Shown: positions 15,047-23,766, counted from the stretch's first letter. The stretch is 64,000 nt of DNA from Streptomyces scabiei 87.22 (GCF_000091305.1 NC_013929.1:9176001-9240000), one strand, 5' to 3'. Made by a program: numbers and translations. Notes: generated from the letters alone by a model not told the origin.

Positions 15047-15919
15047 ATGCGGGAGACGGAGATCCACCTCGGTGAGCCGCCGGTCGTCGCCCTCACCGGG
15101 GTCGGCGTGCACGGCGTCGCGAGCCCCACGGACGTGTTCCGGCTGCCGGAGCTGTGGCAGCTGCACCTCTACCGGTACGAGGGCGAACTGACCGTCGACG
15201 GCACCGTCCACCTCATCCGCCCCGGCCGGGTCAGCCTCGTACCGCCCGGCACCACGGTCCGCTACCGCTACCGAGGCCGCTCCGAACACCTCTTCGCCCA
15301 TCTGCGGATCACCCCGGCCGGACCGCCCCGCACAGTACCGGTCGTCCAGGACGCCGGACCCGAACTGCCCACGCTCACCGGGCTGTTGCTGCGGGCGGTG
15401 GCGGCCGCTCCGAGCGAGCCCGACCGCACCCGGGCCGAGATCTGGACCGCCCTGTGGCGCGTCGCCACGCTGGCGCCGCCCGCCGCCGCGGGCCCCGGAC
15501 CGCACCCGGCGGTGACCGCCGCGATCGCCCACATCGAGGCCCGGCTGGCGGCGCCGCTCACCGTCCCGGAGGTGGCCCGGGCGGCCGGCGTCTCCCACAA
15601 CCACCTGACCCGGCTGTTCCACGCCGAGACCGGTGGCACGGTCGTCGCCTACATCCGCCGCCGCAGACTCGAACGCGCCCACCATCTGCTGCGCGCCACG
15701 ACCCTCTCCATCCCCGCCGTGGCCGCCTCCGTGGGCATCCCCGACCTCCAGGCCTTCAACAAGGCCTGCCGCCGGGAGCTGGGTGCCTCACCCCGCGCGC
15801 TGCGGGGCGCCCCGCAGGCCGGGACCGATCAGCCCGCCCTGACCGCCCTCAGCACCACGAACCTGGGGTCGCTCGCGACGACTTCGCCGTTGCCGAAGAT
15901 CCGCCGCAACGTCACGTGA
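15047..15919 (+). CDS. AraC family transcriptional regulator
   Basis: 290 residues. The N-terminal half is a cupin-like sensing domain (LWQLHLYRYEGELTVDG, VSLVPPGTTVRYRYRG) and residues about 160-260 hold the two-HTH AraC domain: LTVPEVARAAGVSHNHLTRL, then TVVAYIRRRRLERAHHLL and IPAVAASVGIPDLQAFNKA. The cupin part suggests sugar or small-molecule sensing; the neighbouring aldolase operon is a plausible but unproven target. The ATG at 15047 is chosen because the cupin begins there; upstream frame is the aldolase gene region. Its last 30 codons run beyond the HTH and overlap the convergent RlmG-like gene by 91 bp. Confidence 0.85.
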   Translation: MRETEIHLGEPPVVALTGVGVHGVASPTDVFRLPELWQLHLYRYEGELTVDGTVHLIRPGRVSLVPPGTTVRYRYRGRSEHLFAHLRITPAGPPRTVPVVQDAGPELPTLTGLLLRAVAAAPSEPDRTRAEIWTALWRVATLAPPAAAGPGPHPAVTAAIAHIEARLAAPLTVPEVARAAGVSHNHLTRLFHAETGGTVVAYIRRRRLERAHHLLRATTLSIPAVAASVGIPDLQAFNKACRRELGASPRALRGAPQAGTDQPALTALSTTNLGSLATTSPLPKIRRNVT

Positions 15920-16989
15920 TAGCCCAGATGACGATTGCCGACCACCCACAGCTCCCCGCCCGGCCGCAACGCCCGCCGAGCCCCGGTGAACATCCGCCGG
16001 GCCGTGGCGTCGGTCGTCGCCTGATGGGAGTGGAACGGCGGATTGTTGAGGACCAGATCGACACTCCCCGCCGGGAAGTCCTCCAGCCCGTCGCCGACCA
16101 GGAACTCGGCCCCGGGGTCGGCGCCGGGCCGGTTCGCCTCGTACGTCGCCCGCGCCGAGGCCACCGCCTGGTACGACTCGTCGACGAACACCACCTCCGC
16201 GTCCGGACCGGCCAGCGCGACGGCCGTGCCCACGACGCCGTTGCCGCAGCCCAGGTCGACGACGCGGCCGCCGGCCGGGGCCTGCGGCAGCTGCCGCAGG
16301 AAGAACCGGGTGCCGATGTCGAGGCGGTCCGCGCAGAACACCCCCGCGTGATTGACGACCGCCCGCCCGGCCAACACGCCGACGTCGTCCGGCAGTCGAT
16401 AGGTGTACGGCCACGGATCGTCGCCCCGGGCCGCCAGCACCTCCGCGTCCGGCGTGCAGAGGACGAGCCGCGCCTTCTGCCGGGCGAGCGAGGTGCGGGT
16501 CGGGCCCAGGATCCGCTCGAAGAGGCGGAGCGTGGAGGTGTGGATCTCCTTCACCATGCCGGTGCCGATCACGACCGTGCCCTCGTGCACGGCGGGCGCG
16601 AGGCGGTGCAGCTGGTCCTCCAGGAGCGCGAGACTCTTGGGGATCCGGACGAGGAGCACGTCGACGCGGTCCGGCGGCGTGTCCCGGGTGGTGAGCAGCC
16701 GTACGGCGTCCGGATCGACCCCGCCGCGCTCCAGGTTCGCCCGCGTCGCCTCCCGGCTCAGGAACGAGTCGGTGATCTGCGTCGGCCCGTACCCGGCCAG
16801 CGCGGTCGTCAGCGCACCCCAGCGGTCCCCGACGATCACGACCGTCCCGTCCAGCCGCGTCCCGCTCTCCGCGAGATGGCGCAGCAGATACGCGTCGGAC
16901 GCGTCCCAGGCGCGCAACAGGTCACGGGGGTCCTCGGGGAAGCGCGTCAGGGTGTACTCGCCCCAGGGCGCGGTCATACGGTCGCTCAT
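15829..16989 (-). CDS. rlmG: RlmG-like rRNA guanine-N2 methyltransferase
   Basis: 386 residues, close to the length of E. coli RlmG, with the same two-domain order: a degenerate N-terminal methyltransferase-like domain (RFPEDPRDLLRAWDASDAYL, VRIPKSLALLEDQL, HTSTLRLFERILGPT) and a C-terminal SAM-binding domain with VDLGCGNGVVG, VFVDESYQAVASA and the catalytic LNNPPFH. RlmG makes m2G1835 in 23S rRNA; RsmC is the alternative, but the N-terminal matches favour RlmG. The ATG at 16989 is divergent from alkB. The 3' end overlaps the convergent AraC gene by 91 bp, which is unusual but both frames look genuine. Confidence 0.85.
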   Translation of the reverse strand: MSDRMTAPWGEYTLTRFPEDPRDLLRAWDASDAYLLRHLAESGTRLDGTVVIVGDRWGALTTALAGYGPTQITDSFLSREATRANLERGGVDPDAVRLLTTRDTPPDRVDVLLVRIPKSLALLEDQLHRLAPAVHEGTVVIGTGMVKEIHTSTLRLFERILGPTRTSLARQKARLVLCTPDAEVLAARGDDPWPYTYRLPDDVGVLAGRAVVNHAGVFCADRLDIGTRFFLRQLPQAPAGGRVVDLGCGNGVVGTAVALAGPDAEVVFVDESYQAVASARATYEANRPGADPGAEFLVGDGLEDFPAGSVDLVLNNPPFHSHQATTDATARRMFTGARRALRPGGELWVVGNRHLGYHVTLRRIFGNGEVVASDPRFVVLRAVRAG

Positions 16990-17066
16990 CGTGCGCCCAG
17001 GCTAACCGAGCCGCGGCGCAGGACTCCTCCCCGAGCGGCCGGGCGGCCGTGCGGGACGATGGCACG

Positions 17067-17795
17067 ATGAACGCCGAGCTGTTCCCCCGCGACCGCAGGG
17101 AGATCGTGCCCGGCGCGGTCCACGTCCCGGACCGGCTGGACGCCGGACAGCAGCGGCGCCTCCTGGACGCCTGCCGCGCATGGGCCCGGCCGCCCGCCGG
17201 GCTCCGCACGGTCCGCACCCCGGGCGGCGGCACCATGACCGCCCGGCAGGTCTGCCTCGGCCGGCACTGGGGCGTCGTACCGGCATGCCCCGCCTGCGGC
17301 CGCGCCGTACGGGACAACCCCGCCTGCCCCGGCCGGCACACCTACCCGTACGCCTACTCCCGCACGGTCGTCGACGGCGACGGCGCGCCCGTGAAGCCCT
17401 TCCCGGCCTGGCTCGGCGAACTGGGCCGGCGCGCGGTGGCGGACACCCTCGGCCCGCAGCGGGCGACGGACCCGTACGACATCGCACTGATCAACTACTA
17501 CGACGCCGACGCCCGCATGGGCATGCACCGCGACAGCGACGAGCCGTCGGACGCGCCGGTGGTGTCGCTGAGTCTCGGCGACACCTGCCTCTTCCGCTTC
17601 GGCAACCCGCGGACCCGGACCCGGCCCTACACGGACGTGGAACTGCGCAGTGGTGACCTCTTCGTGTTCGGCGGAGAGGCGCGGCGGGCGTACCACGGGG
17701 TGCCCCGGGTGTACGCGGGAACCGCGCCGCCCGGACTGGGCCTGACCGGCCGGCTGAACATCACCCTGCGGGCCGGCGGCTTCGACGACGTCTGA
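17067..17795 (+). CDS. alkB: AlkB-type 2-oxoglutarate/Fe(II) alkylation repair dioxygenase
   Basis: 242 residues. The iron site is HRD in MGMHRDSDEPS near residue 154 plus His in RRAYHGVPRV; the 2-oxoglutarate contacts are NYYD and the Arg pair in GRLNITLRAGG. AlkB removes 1-methyladenine and 3-methylcytosine lesions from DNA or RNA by oxidative demethylation. A Cys/His group CPACGRAVRDNPACPGRH at about residues 74-91 is inserted before the catalytic core and could bind zinc; it is not in E. coli AlkB as recalled. The ATG at 17067 has no clear ribosome site. Divergent from rlmG. Confidence 0.88.
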   Translation: MNAELFPRDRREIVPGAVHVPDRLDAGQQRRLLDACRAWARPPAGLRTVRTPGGGTMTARQVCLGRHWGVVPACPACGRAVRDNPACPGRHTYPYAYSRTVVDGDGAPVKPFPAWLGELGRRAVADTLGPQRATDPYDIALINYYDADARMGMHRDSDEPSDAPVVSLSLGDTCLFRFGNPRTRTRPYTDVELRSGDLFVFGGEARRAYHGVPRVYAGTAPPGLGLTGRLNITLRAGGFDDV

Positions 17796-17850
17796 GGCGC
17801 GGCACCGGGCGGGAGGCCGACGCCGAGCGGATCATGGGAGACTCCCCCTC

Positions 17851-19095
17851 ATGGACGGCAAGGCGGCCCCCAAGGCGGCGGGCGAAGGGACACCGACGAC
17901 ACGTACGCGGCTGGACCGGGGGAGGGGCGCGCTCGGTCCGGCACTGGAGCTGGTGCACACCGGGCGGGCGCCCACCCGGGCCGTGCTCACCGCCGAACTG
18001 GGGGTCACCCGGGCCACGGCGGGTGCCGTCGCCGCCGAACTGGAGGCGCTCGGTCTGATCCGCGTCGACGCGCACCCGGGCGCGGCCGCCGGTTCGCAGG
18101 GCAGACCCTCGCACCGTCTGGAGGTCGCCGAGGAGGGGCCCGTCGCCCTCGCCGCCCAGATCCACGCCGACGGCTGGCGGGTCGCCCTGGTCGGCCTGGG
18201 CGGACGGATCGTCACCACCGCGCCCGCCTGTGAGATCGTCGACGCCGATCCGGCGAAGGTGCTCGGCTCGGTCGTCGACGCGGGCGCCGTGCTGCTGCGC
18301 GAGACGGGCCGGCGGTGCGTGGGCGCGGGGCTCGCCGTACCGTCCGCGGTCGCCGAACCGGCGGGACTGGCGCTGAACCCGCTGCACCTGGCCTGGCCGG
18401 CGGGGGCGCCCGTCCGGGAGATCTTCGCCGAACGGGTCCGCGCGGCCGGCATCGAGGGGCCCGCCTTCGCGGCGAACGACGTCAACCTCGCCGCCCTCGC
18501 CGAGCACCGGCACGGCGCCGGACGGGGCTCCCGGGAACTGCTGTGCGTGGCGACCGGGCACCGGGGCGTCGGCGGTGCGCTCGTCCTCGACGGCCGTCTG
18601 CACACGGGCAGTTCGGGCCTCGCCCTCGAAGTCGGACACCTCACCGTCAACCCCGAGGGCCGCCCCTGCCACTGCGGCAGCCGCGGCTGCCTCGACGTCG
18701 AGGCCGATCCGCGGGCCCTGCTCACGGCCGTCGGCCGCGACCCCGGCCCCGAGGGCTCCCTGCTGCAGCAGGCCAACGACCTGATCCGCACCCAGTACGC
18801 CGACCCGGGGGTCCGCACGGCCGCCGAGGCCATCATCGACCGCCTTGGCCTGGGCATCGCGGGCCTGGTCAACATCCTCAACCCCGACCGCATCATCCTC
18901 GGCGGCATGCACCGCGCCCTGCTCGACGCCGACCCCGGCCGGCTGCGTGCCGTCGTCGCCGACCGCAGCCTGTGGGGACGGCAGAGCGGGGTGCCTCCGA
19001 TCCTCGCCTGCACGCTGGACCACAACAGCCTGGTCGGCGCGGCCGAGTTGGCGTGGCAGCCGGTGCTCGACGATCCGCTGGGCGCGTTGGTCTGA
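17851..19095 (+). CDS. ROK family transcriptional regulator
   Basis: 414 residues: an N-terminal winged HTH (PTRAVLTAELGVTRATAGAV and LEALGLIRV, about 45-75) and a C-terminal ROK domain with ATGHRGVGGALVLDGRLHTG, LEVGHLTVNPEGR and the zinc cluster CHCGSRGCLDVE. This is the XylR/NagC-type repressor layout. The likely ligand is a sugar, and the nearest sugar gene is far away, so the target is unknown. The ATG at 17851 follows GGGAG. It ends 6 bp before the convergent GtrA gene. It is distinct from the truncated ROK protein at the left edge, which lacks a visible HTH. Confidence 0.9.
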   Translation: MDGKAAPKAAGEGTPTTRTRLDRGRGALGPALELVHTGRAPTRAVLTAELGVTRATAGAVAAELEALGLIRVDAHPGAAAGSQGRPSHRLEVAEEGPVALAAQIHADGWRVALVGLGGRIVTTAPACEIVDADPAKVLGSVVDAGAVLLRETGRRCVGAGLAVPSAVAEPAGLALNPLHLAWPAGAPVREIFAERVRAAGIEGPAFAANDVNLAALAEHRHGAGRGSRELLCVATGHRGVGGALVLDGRLHTGSSGLALEVGHLTVNPEGRPCHCGSRGCLDVEADPRALLTAVGRDPGPEGSLLQQANDLIRTQYADPGVRTAAEAIIDRLGLGIAGLVNILNPDRIILGGMHRALLDADPGRLRAVVADRSLWGRQSGVPPILACTLDHNSLVGAAELAWQPVLDDPLGALV

Positions 19096-19101
19096 CGCCG
19101 C

Positions 19102-19608
19102 TCAGCGGGTGCCCGTACCCCGCAGCATGATCGAACGGGAGACCACGAACGTCACCGGGACGGCCGCCCCCGACGCGAGCAGGGGAGCGAACCGGTTGCC
19201 CGCGTGCAGGACGTCGACGATCACGTAGACACCCGTCGTCGTCAGCAGGAAGTTGGTGGCGTTCGTCAGCGGGAAGAGCAGGAACTTCCGCAGGGTCGGG
19301 CGGGTGCGGTAGGTGAACCTCGCGTTCAGGAAGAACGAGCCCGTCATGCTCAGGGCGAAGGCGAGAACATGCGCGCCCAGGTAGGGCATCCAGTGGAGGA
19401 ACAGCAGGTAAAGGCCGTAGTAGACCGCTGTGTTGACCACCCCGACCACGGCGAACGCGGCGATCTGGCCCGGGATGCGGCGTTCCGGGGTCGCGTGCGC
19501 CCGGGACCGCTGCCGGGCCTGGGCCCCGGGCCGCTCCGCGGGTCCGGGGAGCGGCCGTGTCCGCGTCGCCGTGCGTATCGGCGTATGAGGTCCTTGGTCG
19601 TGCCGCAC
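19102..19608 (-). CDS. GtrA family membrane protein
   Basis: 168 residues with four hydrophobic segments and the GtrA signature: IPGQIAAFAVVGVVNTAVYY, FALSMTGSFFLNARFTYR, and TNATNFLLTTTGVYVIV. GtrA proteins are thought to flip or present polyprenyl-linked sugars for cell-surface glycosylation. The GTG at 19608 is chosen because GGAGGAA lies about 10 nt upstream; an ATG 34 codons further upstream is open but unsupported. The first 40 residues are basic and Pro-rich, likely cytoplasmic. It sits alone, without a glycosyltransferase partner. Confidence 0.8.
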   Translation of the reverse strand: MRHDQGPHTPIRTATRTRPLPGPAERPGAQARQRSRAHATPERRIPGQIAAFAVVGVVNTAVYYGLYLLFLHWMPYLGAHVLAFALSMTGSFFLNARFTYRTRPTLRKFLLFPLTNATNFLLTTTGVYVIVDVLHAGNRFAPLLASGAAVPVTFVVSRSIMLRGTGTR

Positions 19609-19764
19609 GCCGTGTGTTCCTCCGTCTGCTCCCCATCGGTCGCCCTCACCCGGTACCCCGGCGAGGGCGGTGACGGACAGGACGATGGTGACACAACCCG
19701 CCGACTCCACGCCGCCGACGGGTACGGCGCCCCCACTCCACCACGCAGAAGCGGTCCCGTGGTG

Positions 19765-19950
19765 TCAGGCGTCCGTCCGGCGCCGGGGCCTGGCCACCAG
19801 CTCCCCGCCGCAGTTGGGGCAGATCTCGCGCAGGGCCTCGCCACACGGCACGCAGAACGTGCACTCGTACGAGCAGATGCGGGCCGGGGCGTCGGCGGGC
19901 AGCACGGTCGTCGCGCAGCGCTCGCAGCGGTCGCGCATCTCCAGCGCCAT
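19765..19950 (-). CDS. small DUF1272-type zinc-ribbon protein
   Basis: 61 residues dominated by cysteine pairs: RCERCATTV, ICSYECTFCVPCGEAL and ICPNCGGEL. The spacing matches the small DUF1272 proteins, which probably bind two zinc ions in a RING- or ribbon-like fold. Start MALEMRDRCE with ATG at 19950 and AGAGG upstream. Cytoplasmic, function unknown; DUF1272 genes are often near transporters, but none is adjacent here. The next 209 bp upstream show no gene. Confidence 0.8.
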   Translation of the reverse strand: MALEMRDRCERCATTVLPADAPARICSYECTFCVPCGEALREICPNCGGELVARPRRRTDA

Positions 19951-20159
19951 GGGTGGGCCTCTTCTCGGATCGGGCTGCCGCGGGAACCGCCGGACGGAGG
20001 GACGGCGAGCCCCACGATCCTGCCACGGGCGGGTTCTCACCCGCGGCCGACCCCTGCCCGTGGCCGTCGTGAGCACCGCTCCGTACGGCACGGTCCACCC
20101 GCGACCGGTCGCGGGCGTGCGGACCCGCCTCGGCCCACCGAGGGATGGTCACCGCCCGG

Positions 20160-20711
20160 TCAGCCTGCGACGGCCGACCGGGCGGGAGCGTGTTCGGACC
20201 TGCGCCCGCGCGCGGCGGGCCTGCGTCCGGTGTCGTAGGGCTGTCCGAGGTCGCACGGCTGGGCGGCCTCGACCGTCAGCCCGGCGTCGTACGGCGAGAT
20301 CTTCGGCACGGCCGCGGAGGACGCCGGCAGCGTGAACCACACGACCTTCCCCGACTCGGCGTGCGGCCGCACGCCCCAGCTCTCGCTCACCGCGGCGACC
20401 ATCGCGAGACCGCGGCCGCAGGTGGCGAAGGGCTCCGCGTCCTGGACGACGGGGAGACGGGGATCGTTGTCGCGCACCGAGACCGTGAGTCGGCCGAGGA
20501 GCAACTCCATCTCCACGGTGCACATCTTGTCCGGCTCCGCGTGCCGGTGGACGTTGGACAGCAGCTCGGTCACCCCGAGTGCGGCCCGCTCTATCAACGG
20601 ATCCAGATGCCAGTAGCGCAATTGCGCAGATACGATTCTGCGGACCTGTCCGATCCGCGACGGCAGGGCTTGGAGCTCCACCGTGCAGTGCCTGCTTTGC
20701 TGGCTGATCAC
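20160..20711 (-). CDS. anti-sigma-like ATP-binding protein (HATPase_c)
   Basis: 183 residues of the SpoIIAB/RsbW-type histidine-kinase-like ATPase group that is very numerous in Streptomyces. The N box ALGVTELLSNVHRHA, the G1 region VRDNDPRLP and the G2 region CGRGLAMVAAVSESWG are present; there is no membrane segment or phosphoacceptor domain. Such proteins bind sigma factors or anti-anti-sigma factors. The GTG at 20711 has GGGGAG 8 nt upstream and matches family length; the longer open frame (to 20972) is Ala/Gln-rich and unlikely. The C-terminal 40 residues are a basic low-complexity tail. No partner STAS gene is adjacent. Confidence 0.8.
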   Translation of the reverse strand: MISQQSRHCTVELQALPSRIGQVRRIVSAQLRYWHLDPLIERAALGVTELLSNVHRHAEPDKMCTVEMELLLGRLTVSVRDNDPRLPVVQDAEPFATCGRGLAMVAAVSESWGVRPHAESGKVVWFTLPASSAAVPKISPYDAGLTVEAAQPCDLGQPYDTGRRPAARGRRSEHAPARSAVAG

Positions 20712-20925
20712 GGCTGCGACTCCCCGAAGTTGAGTCCGGAAGAAGATCGGAGTACGGATCCAGCGAGGTGGCTGGGCGAAAAACGCCGCCTGCTGTGGTG
20801 CGGCCGCCGATGACTGCCGCCTGGTGACGGAAGCCGGGGCTGCCGCCTGCTCGTGGGGTGGCTGCGCACGGCCGCCGCCCGCTGACGTGGCCGGCGGCTG
20901 GTTCGCAGCGTTATCGCCGGTAAAC

Positions 20926-20952
20926 CCAGAGTGACGTGAGACCAGAGTGACG
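20926..20952. repeat. 11-bp direct repeat upstream of the ATPase gene
   Basis: CCAGAGTGACG occurs at 20926 and 20942, a 16-bp step, in the 285-bp spacer upstream of the minus-strand ATPase gene. A regulator binding site is possible but no family fits. The rest of the spacer shows no gene. Confidence 0.4.
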
Positions 20953-20996
20953 CAAGGGGACCGGTCCCGCAACTCGCGGCTCGGCGACCCGCTTCG

Positions 20997-21317
20997 TCAG
21001 CCCCGCCCGGCGGCCCTGCGCACCGCCTCTATGAACCGGCGCGCCGAGGGCGGACCGGGCTTTCCCGGAGCCGGGTCGTGCTCATTCAGCGTGAGCGTGT
21101 AACGGGTGCCGTTGACGTCGGCCAGCGCCCGGTCCTCGTTGGCGAACCAGGGCTTCGAGGCGCGCACCGCCTGCACCGGGGCGCTGTCGATCTCGCTGCC
21201 GTAGCTGGTCAGCAACTGCAGCCGGCCGTCCTCGATCCGGACCTGCCCCGCCCGGGTGAGCTGCCGCAGCCTCTTCCCGATCCGGACGCCCGTGGCCCTG
21301 AACTCCGGCTCGGCCAT
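20997..21317 (-). CDS. conserved-type hypothetical protein
   Basis: 106 residues, cytoplasmic, with no signal or membrane segment and no cysteine. It begins MAEPEFRATGVRIGKRLRQL and continues with alternating beta-like stretches (QVRIEDGRLQLLTSYGSEID, VNGTRYTLTLNEHD), ending in a basic helix. The periodic third-position GC and a plausible GGGCGGGA before ATG 21317 support a real gene. No family recognised; proteins like this occur as unnamed streptomycete hypotheticals. It may share a transcript with the anti-sigma-like gene downstream, 285 bp away, but the gap argues against it. Confidence 0.6.
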   Translation of the reverse strand: MAEPEFRATGVRIGKRLRQLTRAGQVRIEDGRLQLLTSYGSEIDSAPVQAVRASKPWFANEDRALADVNGTRYTLTLNEHDPAPGKPGPPSARRFIEAVRRAAGRG

Positions 21318-21671
21318 GTATCCCGCCCCCTAGCGCGCGTCGACTGTCCCGTGTCGTGTGATCCTTCGCGGACCGTGCTCCAGTGTGCCCGAGGCCGCCT
21401 CCCCCTGAACGGCCCCGGTGGCGTCGACTCGGCCCGTGCGGTGAAGTCTGCACGTCCTGCGGGTCGAGCACCAGTGCGCACGGTGGACCGGGGGCGGGGT
21501 TCCGGCGCATGCGCGGCATGCGCCCCCCATGCGCCCCGCGCGTCCCTGCCACAGGAGTGCCTTTGAGGTGCTCAAAGGCATGTTTATGCAGGTGAGAAGC
21601 GTGTGGAAGGTGTTTATCATCGGTGTGTCCGACGCCGCGATCCGCCGTCGGCGCACCGTGAGGAGCACGTC
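21318..21671 (+). promoter_or_regulatory. regulatory region upstream of the Cds1-like gene
   Basis: No gene is seen in these 354 bp. The last 110 bp are AT-richer and hold an inverted repeat, CCTTTGA (21560-21566) and TCAAAGG (21572-21578) around GGTGC, followed by TGTTTATG (21581-21588) and TGTTTATC (21611-21618) exactly 30 bp apart. These look like binding sites for a regulator of the PLP enzyme; the DeoR protein encoded just downstream is the nearest candidate. Confidence 0.45.
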
Positions 21672-22796
21672 GTGAGCACCCCCCACCCCACTCGTCCGGG
21701 CGCGACCCTTGATGTCGATCACACCGACGCCGGGTACCGCGGCTGGCTCAAAGAAGCCGTGCGCAAGGTGCAGGCCGACGCCAACCGCTCCGCCGACACC
21801 CATCTGCTGCGCTTCCCGCTGCCCGAGACCTGGGGCATCGACCTGTATCTCAAGGACGAGTCCACCCACCCCACCGGCAGCCTCAAGCACCGCCTCGCCC
21901 GCTCCCTCTTCCTCTACGGCCTGTGCAACGGCTGGATCCGGCCGGGCCGCCCCGTCATCGAGGCGTCCAGCGGCTCCACGGCCGTCTCGGAGGCGTACTT
22001 CGCCAAACTGATCGGCGTCCCCTTCATCGCCGTCATGCCCCGCACGACCAGCGCCGAGAAGATCCGCCTGATCGAGTTCCACGGCGGACGCTGCCACTTC
22101 GTGGACGACTCGCGGAAGATGTACGAGGAGTCGGCCCGCCTCGCGGGGGAGACCGGCGGCCACTACATGGACCAGTTCACCTACGCCGAGCGCGCCACGG
22201 ACTGGCGCGGCAACAACAACATCGCCGAATCCGTCTTCCGCCAGCTCCAGTTGGAGCGCTTCCCCGAGCCCGCCTGGATCGTCGCCACCGCCGGCACCGG
22301 CGGCACCTCCGCGACCATCGCCCGGTACGTGCACTACATGCAGTACGACACCCGGATCTGCGTCGCCGACCCCGAGAACTCCTGTTTCTTCGAGGGCTGG
22401 ACGACCGGCGACCCCGACGTCACCTGCGACTGCGGCTCCCGCATCGAGGGCATCGGCCGGCCCCGCATGGAGCCCAGCTTCGTCCCCGGCGCCGTCGACC
22501 GCATGATGAAGGTCCCCGACGCCGCCAGCGTCGCCGCGGTACGCGCCCTGGAGCAGGCCATCGGCCGCAAGGCCGGCGGTTCGACGGGCACGGGCCTGTG
22601 GAGCGCCCTCAAGATCGCCGCCGAGATGGTGGCGGAGGGCCGTCAGGGCAGTGTGGTGACCCTGCTCTGCGACCCGGGCGACCGCTACCTCGACAAGTAC
22701 TACTCCGACGCGTGGCTGGCGGAACAGGGCCTGGACATCGCCCCGTACACGACGGCGATCGAGACGCTGCTGGCGTCGGGCGAGTGGACGGCCTGA
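21672..22796 (+). CDS. cds1: PLP-dependent cysteine desulfhydrase/cysteine synthase family (Cds1-like)
   Basis: 374 residues of the fold-type II PLP family. The Schiff-base lysine is in THPTGSLKHRLARSLFLYG near residue 70; ASSGSTAVSEAYFAKL binds the substrate carboxylate, and the phosphate loop is GTGGTSATI. The sequence order agrees closely with recalled M. tuberculosis Cds1, including RATDWRGNNNIAES and RIEGIGRPR, which degrades L-cysteine to H2S, pyruvate and ammonia. An O-acetylserine sulfhydrylase role is the alternative. The GTG at 21672 has GAGGAG upstream. The following minus-strand DeoR gene is convergent. Operator-like repeats lie upstream. Confidence 0.85.
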   Translation: MSTPHPTRPGATLDVDHTDAGYRGWLKEAVRKVQADANRSADTHLLRFPLPETWGIDLYLKDESTHPTGSLKHRLARSLFLYGLCNGWIRPGRPVIEASSGSTAVSEAYFAKLIGVPFIAVMPRTTSAEKIRLIEFHGGRCHFVDDSRKMYEESARLAGETGGHYMDQFTYAERATDWRGNNNIAESVFRQLQLERFPEPAWIVATAGTGGTSATIARYVHYMQYDTRICVADPENSCFFEGWTTGDPDVTCDCGSRIEGIGRPRMEPSFVPGAVDRMMKVPDAASVAAVRALEQAIGRKAGGSTGTGLWSALKIAAEMVAEGRQGSVVTLLCDPGDRYLDKYYSDAWLAEQGLDIAPYTTAIETLLASGEWTA

Positions 22797-22932
22797 GAGC
22801 GCCACCCCGGCGCCGGGTCCGGCCGCGCCCCGTCAGGGGTGCGGGGCCGTTCCGGTCAGCGGCCCCGCCGCGGGGGCACGACCGGCCACGGACACCCCGC
22901 AGCCACAGGCAGTCCTCGCCGCTCGACGGCGC

Positions 22933-23766
22933 TCAGTCGTCCACGCCGTCGTCGAAGTCCTCCCCGGCCACCACCAGCCGCCGCAGATGCTCCGCGATCT
23001 CGGCCCGCGCCTGCGCGGCCAGCCCCGCATCGGTCACCAGCGTGTCGACCTGCTCCAGTGCCGCGAACGAACTCAGGCCCACCGTCCCCCACTTGGTGTG
23101 GTCGGCCACCACCACGACCCGCCGCGCCGACTGCACCAGCCGCCGGTTGGTCTCGGCCTCCGCCAGGTTCGGCGTGGACAGACCCGCCTCGACGGATATG
23201 CCGTGCACCCCGAGGAACAGCACGTCGAAGTGGAGCGCCGCGATCGCCTGGTCCGCCACCGGCCCCACCAGGGAGTCGGAGGGCGTGCGCACCCCGCCGG
23301 TGAGCACCACGGTCGCCGCTCCCTGCCGGGGGCCCGTCGTGCGCTGGGCCGCGTGGAAGACGTCGGCGACCCGCACCGAATTGGTGACCACGGTCAGGTC
23401 CGGCACGTCCACGAGCCGGTGCGCCAGCGCGTACGTCGTCGTACCGCCCGACAGGGCGATCGCCGACCCCGGAGCGACCAGCTCCGCGGCAGCACGCGCG
23501 ATGTCCTCCTTGGCGTTCAGCTCCAGCCCGGACTTCGCCTCGAAACCGGGCTCGTGCGTGCTCGCCTCGGCCACCGGCACCGCGCCGCCGTGCACCTTCT
23601 CCACCGCGCCCTGGCGGGCGAGCGCGTCCAGATCGCGGCGCACCGTCATGTCCGACACCCCGAGTCTGCGGGTCAGCTCGTTGACCCGGACCCCGCCCCG
23701 CCGTCGCACCTCGTCGAGGATCAGGGCTCGGCGCTGCTCCGCGAGGAGGTTCTGGTTCTCACTCAC
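22933..23766 (-). CDS. DeoR family transcriptional regulator
   Basis: 277 residues. Winged HTH at about 10-62 (VRVNELTRRLGVSDMTVRRD, then KVHGGAVP) and the sugar-phosphate domain with LSGGTTTYALAHRL, VVTNSVRVADV, LTGGVRTPSDSLVGP and VVVADHTKWG. The start is GTG at 23766, directly before the HTH. Convergent with the Cds1-like gene. No sugar operon is adjacent, so the target is unknown; it may act on its own promoter or on the hydrolase gene at 24057. It differs from the DeoR protein at 12297 in the linker after the HTH, so the two are not recent copies. Confidence 0.9.
   Translation of the reverse strand: MSENQNLLAEQRRALILDEVRRRGGVRVNELTRRLGVSDMTVRRDLDALARQGAVEKVHGGAVPVAEASTHEPGFEAKSGLELNAKEDIARAAAELVAPGSAIALSGGTTTYALAHRLVDVPDLTVVTNSVRVADVFHAAQRTTGPRQGAATVVLTGGVRTPSDSLVGPVADQAIAALHFDVLFLGVHGISVEAGLSTPNLAEAETNRRLVQSARRVVVVADHTKWGTVGLSSFAALEQVDTLVTDAGLAAQARAEIAEHLRRLVVAGEDFDDGVDD

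Noticed and set aside
20160..20972. 270-residue form of the anti-sigma-like ATPase
   Set aside because: The first 87 residues are low-complexity; GTG at 20711 has a good ribosome site and fits family length.
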